This document shows positions 56,551 through 64,000 of a stretch of DNA of 64,000 nucleotides, piece by piece. How positions within the stretch are numbered: the stretch's first letter is position 1; each line of letters starts with the position of its first letter. The stretch is from Mycolicibacterium neoaurum ATCC 25795 (GTDB taxonomy: Bacteria; Actinomycetota; Actinomycetes; Mycobacteriales; Mycobacteriaceae), in contig NZ_JMDW01000002.1 of NCBI RefSeq assembly GCF_000691525.1, positions 155,411-219,410 on the forward strand, in the 5' to 3' direction. A program made the translations under genes and the position numbers. The notes beneath the pieces are model-generated. The model saw only the letters and a list, made by a program, of their open reading frames with translations, had not been told where the DNA came from and made no database searches.

Positions 56551-57414
56551 ATGCCCGGAGTGCAGGATCGTGTTGTCGTCGTCACCGGAGCCGGTGGCGG
56601 TCTCGGTCGTGAGTATGCCCTCACGCTGGCCCGTGAGGGTGCCAGCGTGGTGGTCAACGACCTCGGTGGTTCCCGCGACGGGACCGGCGCGGGCCACAAC
56701 ATGGCCGACCAGGTGGTCGAGGAGATCAAAGCGGCCGGCGGCCGTGCGGTCGCGAACTACGACAGCGTCGCCGAGCCCGAGGGCGCCGAGAACATCATCA
56801 AGACCGCCATCGACGAATTCGGCAAGGTCGACGGTGTGGTCAGCAATGCCGGCATCCTGCGCGACGGCACCTTCCACAAGATGACGTTCGAGGCCTGGGA
56901 CGCCGTGCTCAAGGTGCATCTCTACGGTGGCTACAACGTCATCCGTGCCGCGTGGCCGCATTTCCGTGAGCAGAGCTTCGGCCGGGTCGTGGTGGCGACC
57001 TCGACCAGCGGTCTTTTCGGCAACTTCGGGCAGGCCAACTATGGCGCAGCCAAGCTCGGCCTGGTCGGCCTGATCAACACGCTGGCTCAGGAAGGCGCCA
57101 AGTACAACATCAAGACCAATGCCGTCGCACCGATCGCCGCAACCCGGATGACGCAGGACATCCTGCCGCCGGAGGTCTTCGAGAAGCTCACGCCCGAGTA
57201 CGTCGCTCCCGTTGTCGCCTACCTGATGACCGAGGAACTGCCCGACACCGATTCCATCTTCATCGTCGGCGGTGGCAAGGTGCAGCGCACCGCACTGTTC
57301 CAGAACGAGGGCATCACCTTCGGTGAGGTTCCTTCGGTTGACGATGTGGCCGACAAGTGGGGCGAGATCACCGATCTGTCGGCTGCCCAGCAGGCCAGCT
57401 TCAAGCTCGGATGA
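56551..57414 (+). CDS. SDR-family oxidoreductase, HSD17B4/hydroxyacyl-CoA dehydrogenase-like (Rv0148-type)
   Basis: This 287-aa SDR has the cofactor motif TGAGGGLGREYAL, NAG in SNAGILRD, Ser in ATSTSGLFG and YxxxK in YGAAKLG. It is close to the N-terminal half of the peroxisomal multifunctional protein type 2, suggesting a 3-hydroxyacyl-CoA or steroid dehydrogenase. It matches Rv0148. The stop overlaps the next gene's ATG (ATGA), so it is coupled to the quinone oxidoreductase gene. Confidence 0.93.
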   Translation: MPGVQDRVVVVTGAGGGLGREYALTLAREGASVVVNDLGGSRDGTGAGHNMADQVVEEIKAAGGRAVANYDSVAEPEGAENIIKTAIDEFGKVDGVVSNAGILRDGTFHKMTFEAWDAVLKVHLYGGYNVIRAAWPHFREQSFGRVVVATSTSGLFGNFGQANYGAAKLGLVGLINTLAQEGAKYNIKTNAVAPIAATRMTQDILPPEVFEKLTPEYVAPVVAYLMTEELPDTDSIFIVGGGKVQRTALFQNEGITFGEVPSVDDVADKWGEITDLSAAQQASFKLG

Positions 57415-58376
57415 AAGCGCTTGTAGCACAGGAGCTCACAGGGCCGGCCGGGCTGGTCTACACCGATGTCGAGGATCCGGCGCCGAGCGATGACGCGGTC
57501 ATCGTCGACGTAGGGGCCTCCGGGGTGTGCTTTCCGGACCTGTTGTTGACCCGCGGTGAGTACCAGCTCCGGTTGGAGGCCCCGTTCACACCCGGCCTCG
57601 AGGTGGCCGGCACCGTCCGGTCGGCCCCGGCCGAATCGGGTTTCACTGTGGGGCAGCGGGTTTCGGGCTTCACCATGATCGGCGGATACGCCGAACAGGT
57701 CGCGGTGTCCCCGGACTCGCTGCAACCGGTACCCGACGGCATCGACGATGCCACCGCGGTCTGCCTGCTCGGCAACTACACCACCATGTTCTTCGCACTG
57801 ACCCGCCGCGGCGCGCTGCAGGCCGGGGAGACGGTGCTGGTGCTCGGGTCCGGTGGCGGTATCGGTGTGGCCAGCATCCAGCTGGCCAAGGCGCTCGGCG
57901 CCAAGGTGGTCGCGATGGTGCACCGTCCCGACGCGATGGACTTCGTGGCCGGGCTCGGCGCCGATGTCGTGCTCCCGCTGGGCGACGGCTGGCGCCAGGC
58001 GGTCCTCGACGCCACCGGCGGTCGCGGTGTCGACATGGTCGTCGACCCGGTGGGCGGCGACGCGTTCGATGATGCGGTGCGGGTGCTGGCACCCGAAGGG
58101 CGACTGCTGGTCATCGGATTCGCCGCGGGCGGCATCCCCACCGTCAAGGTCAATCGGTTGTTGCTGCGCAACATCAGCGTCGTCGGCGTCGGCTGGGGCG
58201 AGTTCGCCAGGGTCACGCCCGGGGCCGGTGCGGAGATGGCGGCCGGACTCTCCAAGTTGGTCGAGGATGGGTTGCGCCCGCCGGCGCCGGTTCGGTACCC
58301 GCTGTCGGAGGGCGCCGCGGCACTGCAGGCGTTGGCCGACGGCAAGATTCACGGCAAGCTGGTCCTGGAACCGTAG
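57411..58376 (+). CDS. NADPH:quinone oxidoreductase-like (MDR family, Rv0149-type)
   Basis: This 321-aa zinc-free medium-chain dehydrogenase/reductase has FTPGLEVAGTVRS, the Rossmann loop VLGSGGGIGVASIQLAKALGAKVVA and ATGGRGVDMVVDPVGGD. The zinc-binding cysteines of alcohol dehydrogenases are absent, in line with quinone or enoyl reductases. It overlaps the SDR stop by 4 bases and the HAD start by 1 base (TAGTG). Confidence 0.92.
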   Translation: MKALVAQELTGPAGLVYTDVEDPAPSDDAVIVDVGASGVCFPDLLLTRGEYQLRLEAPFTPGLEVAGTVRSAPAESGFTVGQRVSGFTMIGGYAEQVAVSPDSLQPVPDGIDDATAVCLLGNYTTMFFALTRRGALQAGETVLVLGSGGGIGVASIQLAKALGAKVVAMVHRPDAMDFVAGLGADVVLPLGDGWRQAVLDATGGRGVDMVVDPVGGDAFDDAVRVLAPEGRLLVIGFAAGGIPTVKVNRLLLRNISVVGVGWGEFARVTPGAGAEMAAGLSKLVEDGLRPPAPVRYPLSEGAAALQALADGKIHGKLVLEP

Positions 58377-59074
58377 TGCACGGCCTGCGCGCACTGGCGT
58401 TCGACGTCTTCGGCACGGTGGTGGACTGGCGCTCCAGCATCATCGCCGAGCTGCAGTCCTTCGGAGTCCGACATGGGCTGCAACGGGATTGGGCGTCGTT
58501 CGCCGATGCGTGGCGGGCAGGCTACGCACCGGCGATGGATCGGGTGCGTCGCGGCGAGCTGCCGTGGACCCGCATCGATGACCTGCACCGCGCGATCCTC
58601 GTCGATCTGCTCGGTGACGTCGCGGTGGCCGAATCCGATATCGACGAGCTGAATCGGGCCTGGCATCGGCTGGTCCCGTGGCCGGACTCGGTGGCGGGAT
58701 TGCAACGCCTCAAGCAGCGGTTCGTGATCACCACGCTGTCCAACGGGAACGTGTCGCTGTTGACGAACATGGCCAAGGGTGCCGGGCTGCCCTGGGATTG
58801 CGTGATTTCCGCCGAGCTGTTCGGCCACTACAAGCCGGATCCCGAGGCGTATCTCGGCTGTGCGCGGCTGCTCGATGTGGCCCCGCACGAGCTGATGCTG
58901 GTGGCCTGTCATCCCAGTGACCTGCGCGCGGCACGAGAAAGTGGCCTGCGAACGGGCTACGTCGTCCGGCCGTTGGAACAGGGATCCGGCCGCCCCCTGC
59001 CCGAGGTCGCCGATGCTGAATTCGACGTCATCGCGCACGATTTCATCGACCTCGCCCACCGGTTGGGTGCCTGA
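58376..59074 (+). CDS. Haloacid dehalogenase type II
   Basis: This 232-aa HAD protein has the nucleophile Asp in LAFDVFGTVVDWR, Ser/Thr in TTLSNGNVSLL, Lys in HYKPDPEAYLGCARLL and the late motif MLVACHPSDLRAA. It resembles L-2-haloacid dehalogenases of the type II branch, though other phosphatase-like activities are possible. The GTG start overlaps the preceding stop. It is not part of the Rv0144-Rv0154 block of M. tuberculosis. Confidence 0.88.
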   Translation: MHGLRALAFDVFGTVVDWRSSIIAELQSFGVRHGLQRDWASFADAWRAGYAPAMDRVRRGELPWTRIDDLHRAILVDLLGDVAVAESDIDELNRAWHRLVPWPDSVAGLQRLKQRFVITTLSNGNVSLLTNMAKGAGLPWDCVISAELFGHYKPDPEAYLGCARLLDVAPHELMLVACHPSDLRAARESGLRTGYVVRPLEQGSGRPLPEVADAEFDVIAHDFIDLAHRLGA

Positions 59075-59076
59075 AC

Positions 59077-59559
59077 ATGGGGACGCTCGGCATCGTCGCC
59101 GTCGCATTGGTGATCGCCGTCGGCCTGGTCGGCATCATCGTGCCGATCCTGCCGGGTGGGTTGCTGGTCATCGGTGCGATCGGTGTCTGGTCCTATGTCG
59201 AGGGCACGACCACCTCGTGGGTGACCTTCGGTGTCGCCGCGACACTGTTCGTGGTTTCCGAGATCGTCAAGTACACCTGGCCGGTGCAGCGTATGCGACG
59301 GGCCGAGGTGCGTACCTCGGTGCTGGTCGTCGGAGGCGTCGCCGGCATCGTCGGTTTCTTCGTCATCCCGGTGATCGGATTGCTGATCGGATTCGTGCTC
59401 GGGGTATACCTCGCCGAGCTGGCGACCCGCCGCGACCCGACCCGTGCCTGGGCCTCGACGGTGCACGCGCTCAAGGGTGTCGCCCTCTCGGTCGGTGTGG
59501 AGCTCACCGGCGCACTGCTGGCAACGATCTCCTGGGTTGTCGGAGTGCTGGTCAGTTAG
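59077..59559 (+). CDS. DUF456 membrane protein
   Basis: This 160-aa protein has four to five hydrophobic helices with Gly-rich loops, typical of DUF456: VAVALVIAVGLVGIIVPILPG at the start and VGGVAGIVGFFVIPVIGLLIG with a second GLLIGFVLG repeat. It begins 2 bases after the HAD stop. The 3' end overlaps ptpB by 8 bases on the opposite strand. Function unknown. Confidence 0.85.
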   Translation: MGTLGIVAVALVIAVGLVGIIVPILPGGLLVIGAIGVWSYVEGTTTSWVTFGVAATLFVVSEIVKYTWPVQRMRRAEVRTSVLVVGGVAGIVGFFVIPVIGLLIGFVLGVYLAELATRRDPTRAWASTVHALKGVALSVGVELTGALLATISWVVGVLVS

Positions 59560-60337
59560 TCAGCCGGGCCCGTAACCGGGCCAGTTCGTCATCGGTGATT
59601 CCCGCGGATTGCAGGAAGCCAGATACCGATCCGTAGCGTGCGTCGCGCGCTCGATGCGCGGCCTCGAGATACTCCTCGCGCACCCCGAGCACCGCGTCGG
59701 TGAGCCGCGCCTCGATGAAGGTCAGCGCCGCCGGGTCCTCGCCGGCGCGGGCCTTCACCGATTCCATGATGCTGTCCCGCAAGGGGTCGATCGCATCATT
59801 GCTGCGCAGGAAGTCGGTCATGATCGCGTCGCGCGGTACCCCGACCGCCTCCAGCACGGTGGCCACCGTGAAACCGGTCCGATCCTTGCCGGCGAAGCAG
59901 TGCGCGATGACGGGGCGGCCGTCGGCCAGCAGCGAGATGACCTGCCGCACCGCCACCTGCGCACCGGTCAGCGCGGGGAACTCCTCGTACACCTCGGTCA
60001 TATAGCGCTTGGCCGCCTCGGCGACGTCCTCCCCCTCGGGGGATTCGGACATCACTCGTTGGAAGGTCGCCTCGTGCGGGGCATCCTGGGCGGAGTCATC
60101 CTCGAAGTGGAACGGCAGGTGATGAAGCGCGACACCGGCGGGCACCTGACCGGCACCGCGACGCTCGAGCTCACGGCGTGACCGCAGGTCGGCGACATCG
60201 TTGATGCCGAGCGTCAGCAGCGTCGACCGACCCTCGTCGGTGAGCTTGCTCAACTCGCTGGACCGGAACAACAGTCCTGGCCGAATGCCGGCGGACTCGG
60301 CTACATCGCGAAAGTTCCAGGCTCCAGTCAGTTCCAC
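59552..60337 (-). CDS. ptpB: PtpB tyrosine/lipid phosphatase
   Basis: This 261-aa phosphatase has ELTGAWNFRDVAE at the N-terminus and the active P-loop HCFAGKDRTGF with nucleophile Cys147, Lys and Asp as in M. tuberculosis PtpB. The Asp-Arg-Thr tail of that loop marks the triple-specificity branch (Tyr, Ser/Thr and phosphoinositides). M. tuberculosis secretes PtpB into macrophages; no signal peptide is visible here either. The GTG at 60337 is chosen by alignment to the PtpB N-terminus; the longer frame to 60712 lies inside fadE2. It is 13 bases past the fadE2 stop. Confidence 0.92.
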   Translation of the reverse strand: MELTGAWNFRDVAESAGIRPGLLFRSSELSKLTDEGRSTLLTLGINDVADLRSRRELERRGAGQVPAGVALHHLPFHFEDDSAQDAPHEATFQRVMSESPEGEDVAEAAKRYMTEVYEEFPALTGAQVAVRQVISLLADGRPVIAHCFAGKDRTGFTVATVLEAVGVPRDAIMTDFLRSNDAIDPLRDSIMESVKARAGEDPAALTFIEARLTDAVLGVREEYLEAAHRARDARYGSVSGFLQSAGITDDELARLRARLTN

Positions 60338-60350
60338 GATCTCTACTGTG

Positions 60351-61592
60351 TCACAGCGTGTTCGAGGGGCGGCAGGCCGCCGCCGCGAACGCGGACTTCT
60401 CCTTGCCGAGCTCGGCGCGCGCGATCGTCCGCATGTGCACCTCGTCGGGGCCGTCGAAAAGTCGCATCGCGCGGTGCCAGCCGTAGAGGCGGGCCAGCGG
60501 GAAGTCATCGGACACCCCGGCGCCGCCGTGCACCTGGATGGCGCGGTCGAGCACATCGCAGGCGACCTGCGGCGCCACCGACTTGATCTGTGACACCAGG
60601 ACGTGGGCGGCCTTGTTGCCCTCCTTGTCGATCGTCCAGGCGGCCTTCTCGCACAGCAGCCTGGCCTGATCGATCTCGTTGCGGGACTTGGCGATGGACT
60701 CACGTACGACACCCTGCTCGGCGAGCGGTTTGCCGAACGCGATGCGGGTCTGCACGCGGTCGATCATCAGCGCCAGGGCGCGTTCGGCCGCGCCGAGGGC
60801 GCGCATGCAGTGATGGATACGACCCGGGCCCAGCCGCGCCTGGGCGATGGCGAACCCGCTGCCTTCCTCGTGCAGCAGGTTCTCGGCCGGGACCCGGACG
60901 TTGTCGAAGACGATCTCGCAGTGCCCGTGCTGGTCCTGCCAGCCGAAGACCGGCAGCGAGCGAAGGATGGTGACCCCGGGGGTGTCGATGGGTACGAGGA
61001 TCATCGACTGCTGCTGGTGTGCGGCGGCATCGGGATTGGTGCGGCCCATGGTGATGAGCAGCTTGCAGCGCGGGTCCGAGGCCCCGGTAATCCACCACTT
61101 CCGGCCGTTGATGACGTAATCGCCACCGTCGCGCAGGATGGTGGTCTCGATATTGCGGGCATCGCTGGAGGCGACGGCGGGCTCGGTCATCGCGAAGGCG
61201 GACCGGATCTCGCCGTTGAGCAGCGGCTCGAGCCACTGGGCGCGCTGCGCCTCATTGGCGAAGAGGTGCAGCGTTTCCATGTTCCCGGTGTCCGGCGCGG
61301 CACAGTTGAGCACCTCGGGGGCGATCTCCATGCTCCAGCCGGAGAGCTCGGCGAGCGGGGAGTACTCAAGATTGGTCAGCCCGGATTCCGAGGGCAGGAA
61401 CAGGTTCCACAAACCCGCGGCCTTGGCCTTGATCTTCAGCTCTTCGACCACCGGTGGCACCGTGTGGTCCTTGGGACCCTTCTCCTCGCGATAGGCGTGA
61501 TAGGACTCCTCGGCGGGGAAGACATTCTCGACCATGAAGTCGGAGAGGCGCTTGTGGTAATCAGCGGCTTTGGCCGACATCGCGAAGTCCAT
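60351..61592 (-). CDS. fadE2: Acyl-CoA dehydrogenase FadE2
   Basis: This 413-aa flavoprotein has the acyl-CoA dehydrogenase fold: SAFAMTEPAVASSDARNI (FAD loop), the WWITGASDPRC strand, and QVHGGAGVSDDFPLARLYG near the end with MRLFDGPDEVHM for the C-terminal FAD contact. It corresponds to Rv0154c. The ATG at 61592 (MDFAMSAKAADY) is used. ptpB lies just downstream and is probably co-transcribed. Confidence 0.94.
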   Translation of the reverse strand: MDFAMSAKAADYHKRLSDFMVENVFPAEESYHAYREEKGPKDHTVPPVVEELKIKAKAAGLWNLFLPSESGLTNLEYSPLAELSGWSMEIAPEVLNCAAPDTGNMETLHLFANEAQRAQWLEPLLNGEIRSAFAMTEPAVASSDARNIETTILRDGGDYVINGRKWWITGASDPRCKLLITMGRTNPDAAAHQQQSMILVPIDTPGVTILRSLPVFGWQDQHGHCEIVFDNVRVPAENLLHEEGSGFAIAQARLGPGRIHHCMRALGAAERALALMIDRVQTRIAFGKPLAEQGVVRESIAKSRNEIDQARLLCEKAAWTIDKEGNKAAHVLVSQIKSVAPQVACDVLDRAIQVHGGAGVSDDFPLARLYGWHRAMRLFDGPDEVHMRTIARAELGKEKSAFAAAACRPSNTL

Positions 61593-61607
61593 GCCGCCAC
61601 GATATGC

Positions 61608-61625
61608 CACTTGGTTAGATAAGTG
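61608..61625. promoter_or_regulatory. Inverted repeat in the fadE2 promoter region
   Basis: CACTT-GGTTAGAT-AAGTG is a 5-bp inverted repeat with an 8-base spacer that contains GGTTAG, also found in the repeat upstream of the aldehyde dehydrogenase gene. It lies 15 bases before the fadE2 ATG. Weak evidence for a shared regulator. Confidence 0.4.
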
Positions 61626-61689
61626 AACGCGTGGGTCCCCATCGACGGGCTGATGTCACGGCGTGAGGCGAGCGCCGACGACGTCGCCG

Positions 61690-62940
61690 TCACAGCGGGG
61701 CGGCGGCGCCATTGCGGTCCGCGCTCCGACGCCGAGCGCGGCACGGATTTTCCAGTGTGGTGACGGCGAGTGCGCCGGCAAGCAATGCCAGGCCGATGAC
61801 CGATCCGGCCACGGCGGTCCAACCGGCGGCGTCGAACGCCACACCGCCCAGCCAGCCCAGCGCACTGGATCCCGCGTAGTAGAAGAGGTTGTAGAGCGCG
61901 GACGCCTGCGCCTTGGCTGTTCCGGCGCGGGCGCCCACCCACCCCGAGGCGATGGCGTGGGCGCCGAAAAAGCCGGCCGTGGCGATGAGCAATCCGGTCA
62001 ACACCATGACGAGTTCGGTGCTGATGGTCAGCGCGGTACCGATGACCATGGTCGCGATCGAGGCCAGCAGCACGGGTTTGCGGCCGAACCGGCCCGCTTC
62101 GGCGCCCGCCCGCGCCGACGCCCAGGTGCCGGCCAAGTAGGCCAGAAAGACCAGGCTGACAAGCGTCTGTGGCAGATCGTAGGGTGCGGCCGCCAGTCGG
62201 AAGCCCAGGAAATTGTAGAGCGCGACGAATCCGCCCATCAGCAGGAAACCCTGGCCGAAGAGTACGAGTTGTTGTGGTGAGCGCAGATTTTCGGCCAGCC
62301 TTGAGCCCAGTCCCTTGATATGGGCGGGTCGGAAGCCCTGCGCCCGCGGGGCGAGCTTCACGAAAGCCATTGCCGACAGCGCACACAGCACCGCAACGGT
62401 GACGACCCCGATGCGCCAGCCGGCGAACTCGGCGACGGGGCCGGTGACCAGCCTGCCGGCCAGCCCGCCGATCGTGCTGCCGGCCACGTAACTTCCCGCC
62501 GCCCGCGCGGCGTGGCCGGGATCGATCTCTTCGGACAGGTAGGCAATGGCGATCGCCGGTACCCCACCCAGCATGAGCCCTTCCAGGAAGCGGCCGGCGA
62601 GCAGGAGGTCCGAGGTGGGAGCGAGGGGAACGAGTAGCCCGAGAAGTGTTGCTGCCGTGATGGATAAGGTCATCGCCTGGACCCGGCCGATCCGGTCGGC
62701 CACTGCAGCCCACGGAATGACGCCGACGGCGAGGCCCACCGTGGCGGCCGAGACGAGCAGGGCGGCGTGCGCGGCACCCGTGCCCAGGTCTGCGGCGATC
62801 ATGGGCAGTACGGCCTGCGGCGAATACAGCTGCGCGAACGTCGCGACACCGCCGAAGAACAACGCGGCCAGCAGTCGTCGGTACTCCTTGGAGCCGCGCT
62901 GATGACCCGTCCAGTCGGTGGGGCTCAGGGTCGTCGTCAC
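61690..62940 (-). CDS. MFS transporter (YnfM-like)
   Basis: This 416-aa major facilitator has about twelve helices. The loop between helices 2 and 3 reads GVIPWAAVADRIGRVQAM (the G-x-x-x-D-R-x-G-R motif) and ALFFGGVATFAQLYSPQAVLPMIA lies at the start. It resembles the YnfM/CynX drug or small-molecule exporters. It is transcribed 10 bases after the LysR gene, so it is probably the LysR-controlled target of that pair. The substrate cannot be read from sequence. Confidence 0.88.
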   Translation of the reverse strand: MTTTLSPTDWTGHQRGSKEYRRLLAALFFGGVATFAQLYSPQAVLPMIAADLGTGAAHAALLVSAATVGLAVGVIPWAAVADRIGRVQAMTLSITAATLLGLLVPLAPTSDLLLAGRFLEGLMLGGVPAIAIAYLSEEIDPGHAARAAGSYVAGSTIGGLAGRLVTGPVAEFAGWRIGVVTVAVLCALSAMAFVKLAPRAQGFRPAHIKGLGSRLAENLRSPQQLVLFGQGFLLMGGFVALYNFLGFRLAAAPYDLPQTLVSLVFLAYLAGTWASARAGAEAGRFGRKPVLLASIATMVIGTALTISTELVMVLTGLLIATAGFFGAHAIASGWVGARAGTAKAQASALYNLFYYAGSSALGWLGGVAFDAAGWTAVAGSVIGLALLAGALAVTTLENPCRARRRSADRNGAAAPL

Positions 62941-62950
62941 CCAGGCGAGA

Positions 62951-63868
62951 CTAGGAGCGACCTCGCAATGTGTCTAATGTATGGACTGCTGTCAGATCAT
63001 GCAGATTGCGCATGATGAATGAGACAAGCCTGGCAGCTGCCGGCGGTAGGTCTCCGTCGGGTCGCCAGGTCAGGCCCAGTTGACGCTTGGCGGTGGGCTC
63101 GGACAGTGGGATGTAGGCGGCTCCGCCGTCCATACGATCGGGGTGGGGGACCGGGACGACCGCAACGCCGAAACCGGCGGCGACCAGCCCCTCGACGGTC
63201 GGAATCTCCATGGCCTCGAAGACGATCGTCGGCGCGATCCCGGCCGCGGAGCAGAGCTCATCGGTCAACTGGCGCAGGCCGAAACCCGGCTGGAGTGCGA
63301 CGAAGGGTTCGTTGCCCGCGTCGGCCAGTCGTAGACGGCTGCGACCGGCAAACCGGTGGTCCCTGGGGACGGCCAGGCACAGGCGCTCGCCGTAGAGCAC
63401 CCGCCACGGAAAGCCTTCAGGCCTCGGCGAGGTGATGGCGAGGTCGACATGCCCTTTGTCGAGCCGATCGAGGATGTCGAGCGTGGCGCCCTGGAACAGT
63501 TCGAACTGAACATTGGGGGCCTCGGCGCGGAATCGGCGCAGCAGGTCCGGGACGAACCCGCCGGCTTGTGAGTGCAGGAAGGCGAGCCGCACGGTACCGG
63601 TGTCGGGATCCCGCAGGGCCGCTATTCGCTCTGTCGCGCTGGTGATTTCGGCGATGCTACGGCGTGCGTGGTCGAGCAGGATGGCGCCGTAGGTGTTGAG
63701 CCGGAGGCGGCGGTTCACGCGGTCGAAAAGCGGTGCTCCGATGCGGGTCTCCAGGCGGGCGAGGGCACGGGAGAGGGTCGGTTGGCTGATGCCCAATTCG
63801 GCGGCTGCATCGGTGACGTGCTCGGTCTCGGCGAGCGTCACGAACCAATGCAGCTCGTCGAGGTCCAT
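62951..63868 (-). CDS. LysR-family transcriptional regulator
   Basis: This 305-aa regulator has an N-terminal winged HTH (MDLDELHWFVTLAETEHVTDAAAELGISQPTLSRALARLE) and a C-terminal periplasmic-binding-like effector domain (TVRLAFLHSQAGGFVPDLLRRF). The ATG at 63868 is the standard LysR start; the frame opens at 63937. It precedes the MFS gene on the same strand. The ligand is unknown. Confidence 0.92.
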   Translation of the reverse strand: MDLDELHWFVTLAETEHVTDAAAELGISQPTLSRALARLETRIGAPLFDRVNRRLRLNTYGAILLDHARRSIAEITSATERIAALRDPDTGTVRLAFLHSQAGGFVPDLLRRFRAEAPNVQFELFQGATLDILDRLDKGHVDLAITSPRPEGFPWRVLYGERLCLAVPRDHRFAGRSRLRLADAGNEPFVALQPGFGLRQLTDELCSAAGIAPTIVFEAMEIPTVEGLVAAGFGVAVVPVPHPDRMDGGAAYIPLSEPTAKRQLGLTWRPDGDLPPAAARLVSFIMRNLHDLTAVHTLDTLRGRS

Positions 63869-63948
63869 GGCTGGAGTGTAGAGGCGTTTGCGCGGTCGCC
63901 GATGCCGTGGTGCGGACCCCTTGCGCAGCTTCCACATTCGGCGTAGTG

Positions 63949-63964
63949 TCGAACGTAAGTTCGA
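63949..63964. promoter_or_regulatory. LexA (SOS) box
   Basis: TCGAAC-GTAA-GTTCGA is a perfect match to the mycobacterial LexA consensus TCGAAC(N4)GTTCGA. It lies 80 bases before the LysR start and near the right edge of the window; a gene on the plus strand beyond 64000 or the LysR gene could be the target. Confidence 0.85.
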
Positions 63965-64000
63965 ATGCGCCGCGGTTCCCGATCCTCGGATTCTGGTGAG

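Noticed and set aside
59552..60712. A 386-residue version of ptpB
   Set aside because: The extra N-terminal part is the reverse frame of fadE2; the PtpB N-terminus fits a GTG at 60337.

Overview
The window is high-GC actinobacterial DNA. Its gene content points to a Mycobacterium/Mycolicibacterium chromosome: an ESX-1 type VII secretion locus, PE/PPE and PGRS-like proteins, whiB6, furA-katG with a leaderless furA promoter, and the pknA-pbpA-rodA-pstP-fhaB-fhaA cell-division cluster that sits beside oriC in mycobacteria. A chromosomal AAC(2')-I acetyltransferase, a fructose PTS and sparse host-type PE/PPE content suit a fast-growing environmental species. The species itself cannot be read from the sequence alone. 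I see no insertion sequence, prophage or CRISPR array.

Layout. (1) 1-6.7 kb, minus strand: pknA (cut by the window edge), pbpA, rodA, pstP, fhaB and fhaA. The first five are joined by 4-bp start/stop overlaps and link Ser/Thr phosphorylation to peptidoglycan synthesis. (2) 7.0-9.2 kb: tRNA-Leu(CAG) with a strong intrinsic terminator, then a Gly-rich PGRS-type gene whose signal-peptide segment is out of frame with the repeat region. (3) 9.2-17.6 kb: mixed accessory genes. These are a CPBP protease, an AAC(2')-I acetyltransferase, an orphan EspC-like T7SS protein, a GAP-family membrane protein, a Cys-rich 51-aa protein, a GNAT, a diguanylate cyclase, a SnoaL-like/TetR divergent pair with a palindromic operator, a secreted lipase and an ionotropic-glutamate-receptor-like membrane protein. 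(4) 17.6-24.0 kb: furA-katG, a YedI-like membrane protein, a PPOX flavoprotein, a thioesterase, a small GNAT and a pirin.

(5) 24.2-45.9 kb: the ESX-1 locus. whiB6, an HTH protein and an EspI-like MinD ATPase precede espG1-espH-eccA1-eccB1-eccCa1-eccCb1-PE35-PPE68-esxB-esxA-espI-eccD1 on the plus strand. The convergent minus-strand unit is mycP1-eccE1-espB-espL. Compared with the M. tuberculosis arrangement, espE/espF are missing from between whiB6 and espG1, and espJ/espK from between eccD1 and espL. EccB1, EccCa1/Cb1, EccD1 and EccE1 form the membrane complex, MycP1 is the periplasmic protease, EccA1 and EspG1 act in the cytosol, and EsxA/EsxB, PE35/PPE68 and EspB are the expected substrates.

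(6) 46.1-51.9 kb: a fructose phosphotransferase system, fruR-fruK-fruA-ptsH on the minus strand divergent from ptsI. (7) 52-61.6 kb: a DUF6131 peptide, a pirin and a block syntenic with M. tuberculosis Rv0144-Rv0154c (TetR, SAM methyltransferase, aldehyde dehydrogenase, SDR, quinone oxidoreductase, then ptpB-fadE2), with an inserted HAD dehalogenase and DUF456 gene. (8) 61.7-64 kb: a LysR-MFS pair and, at the right edge, a perfect mycobacterial LexA/SOS box facing a gene outside the window.

Start sites were chosen by start/stop overlaps, Shine-Dalgarno sequences and family N-termini. Several differ from the longest open frame; where that is uncertain it is stated.
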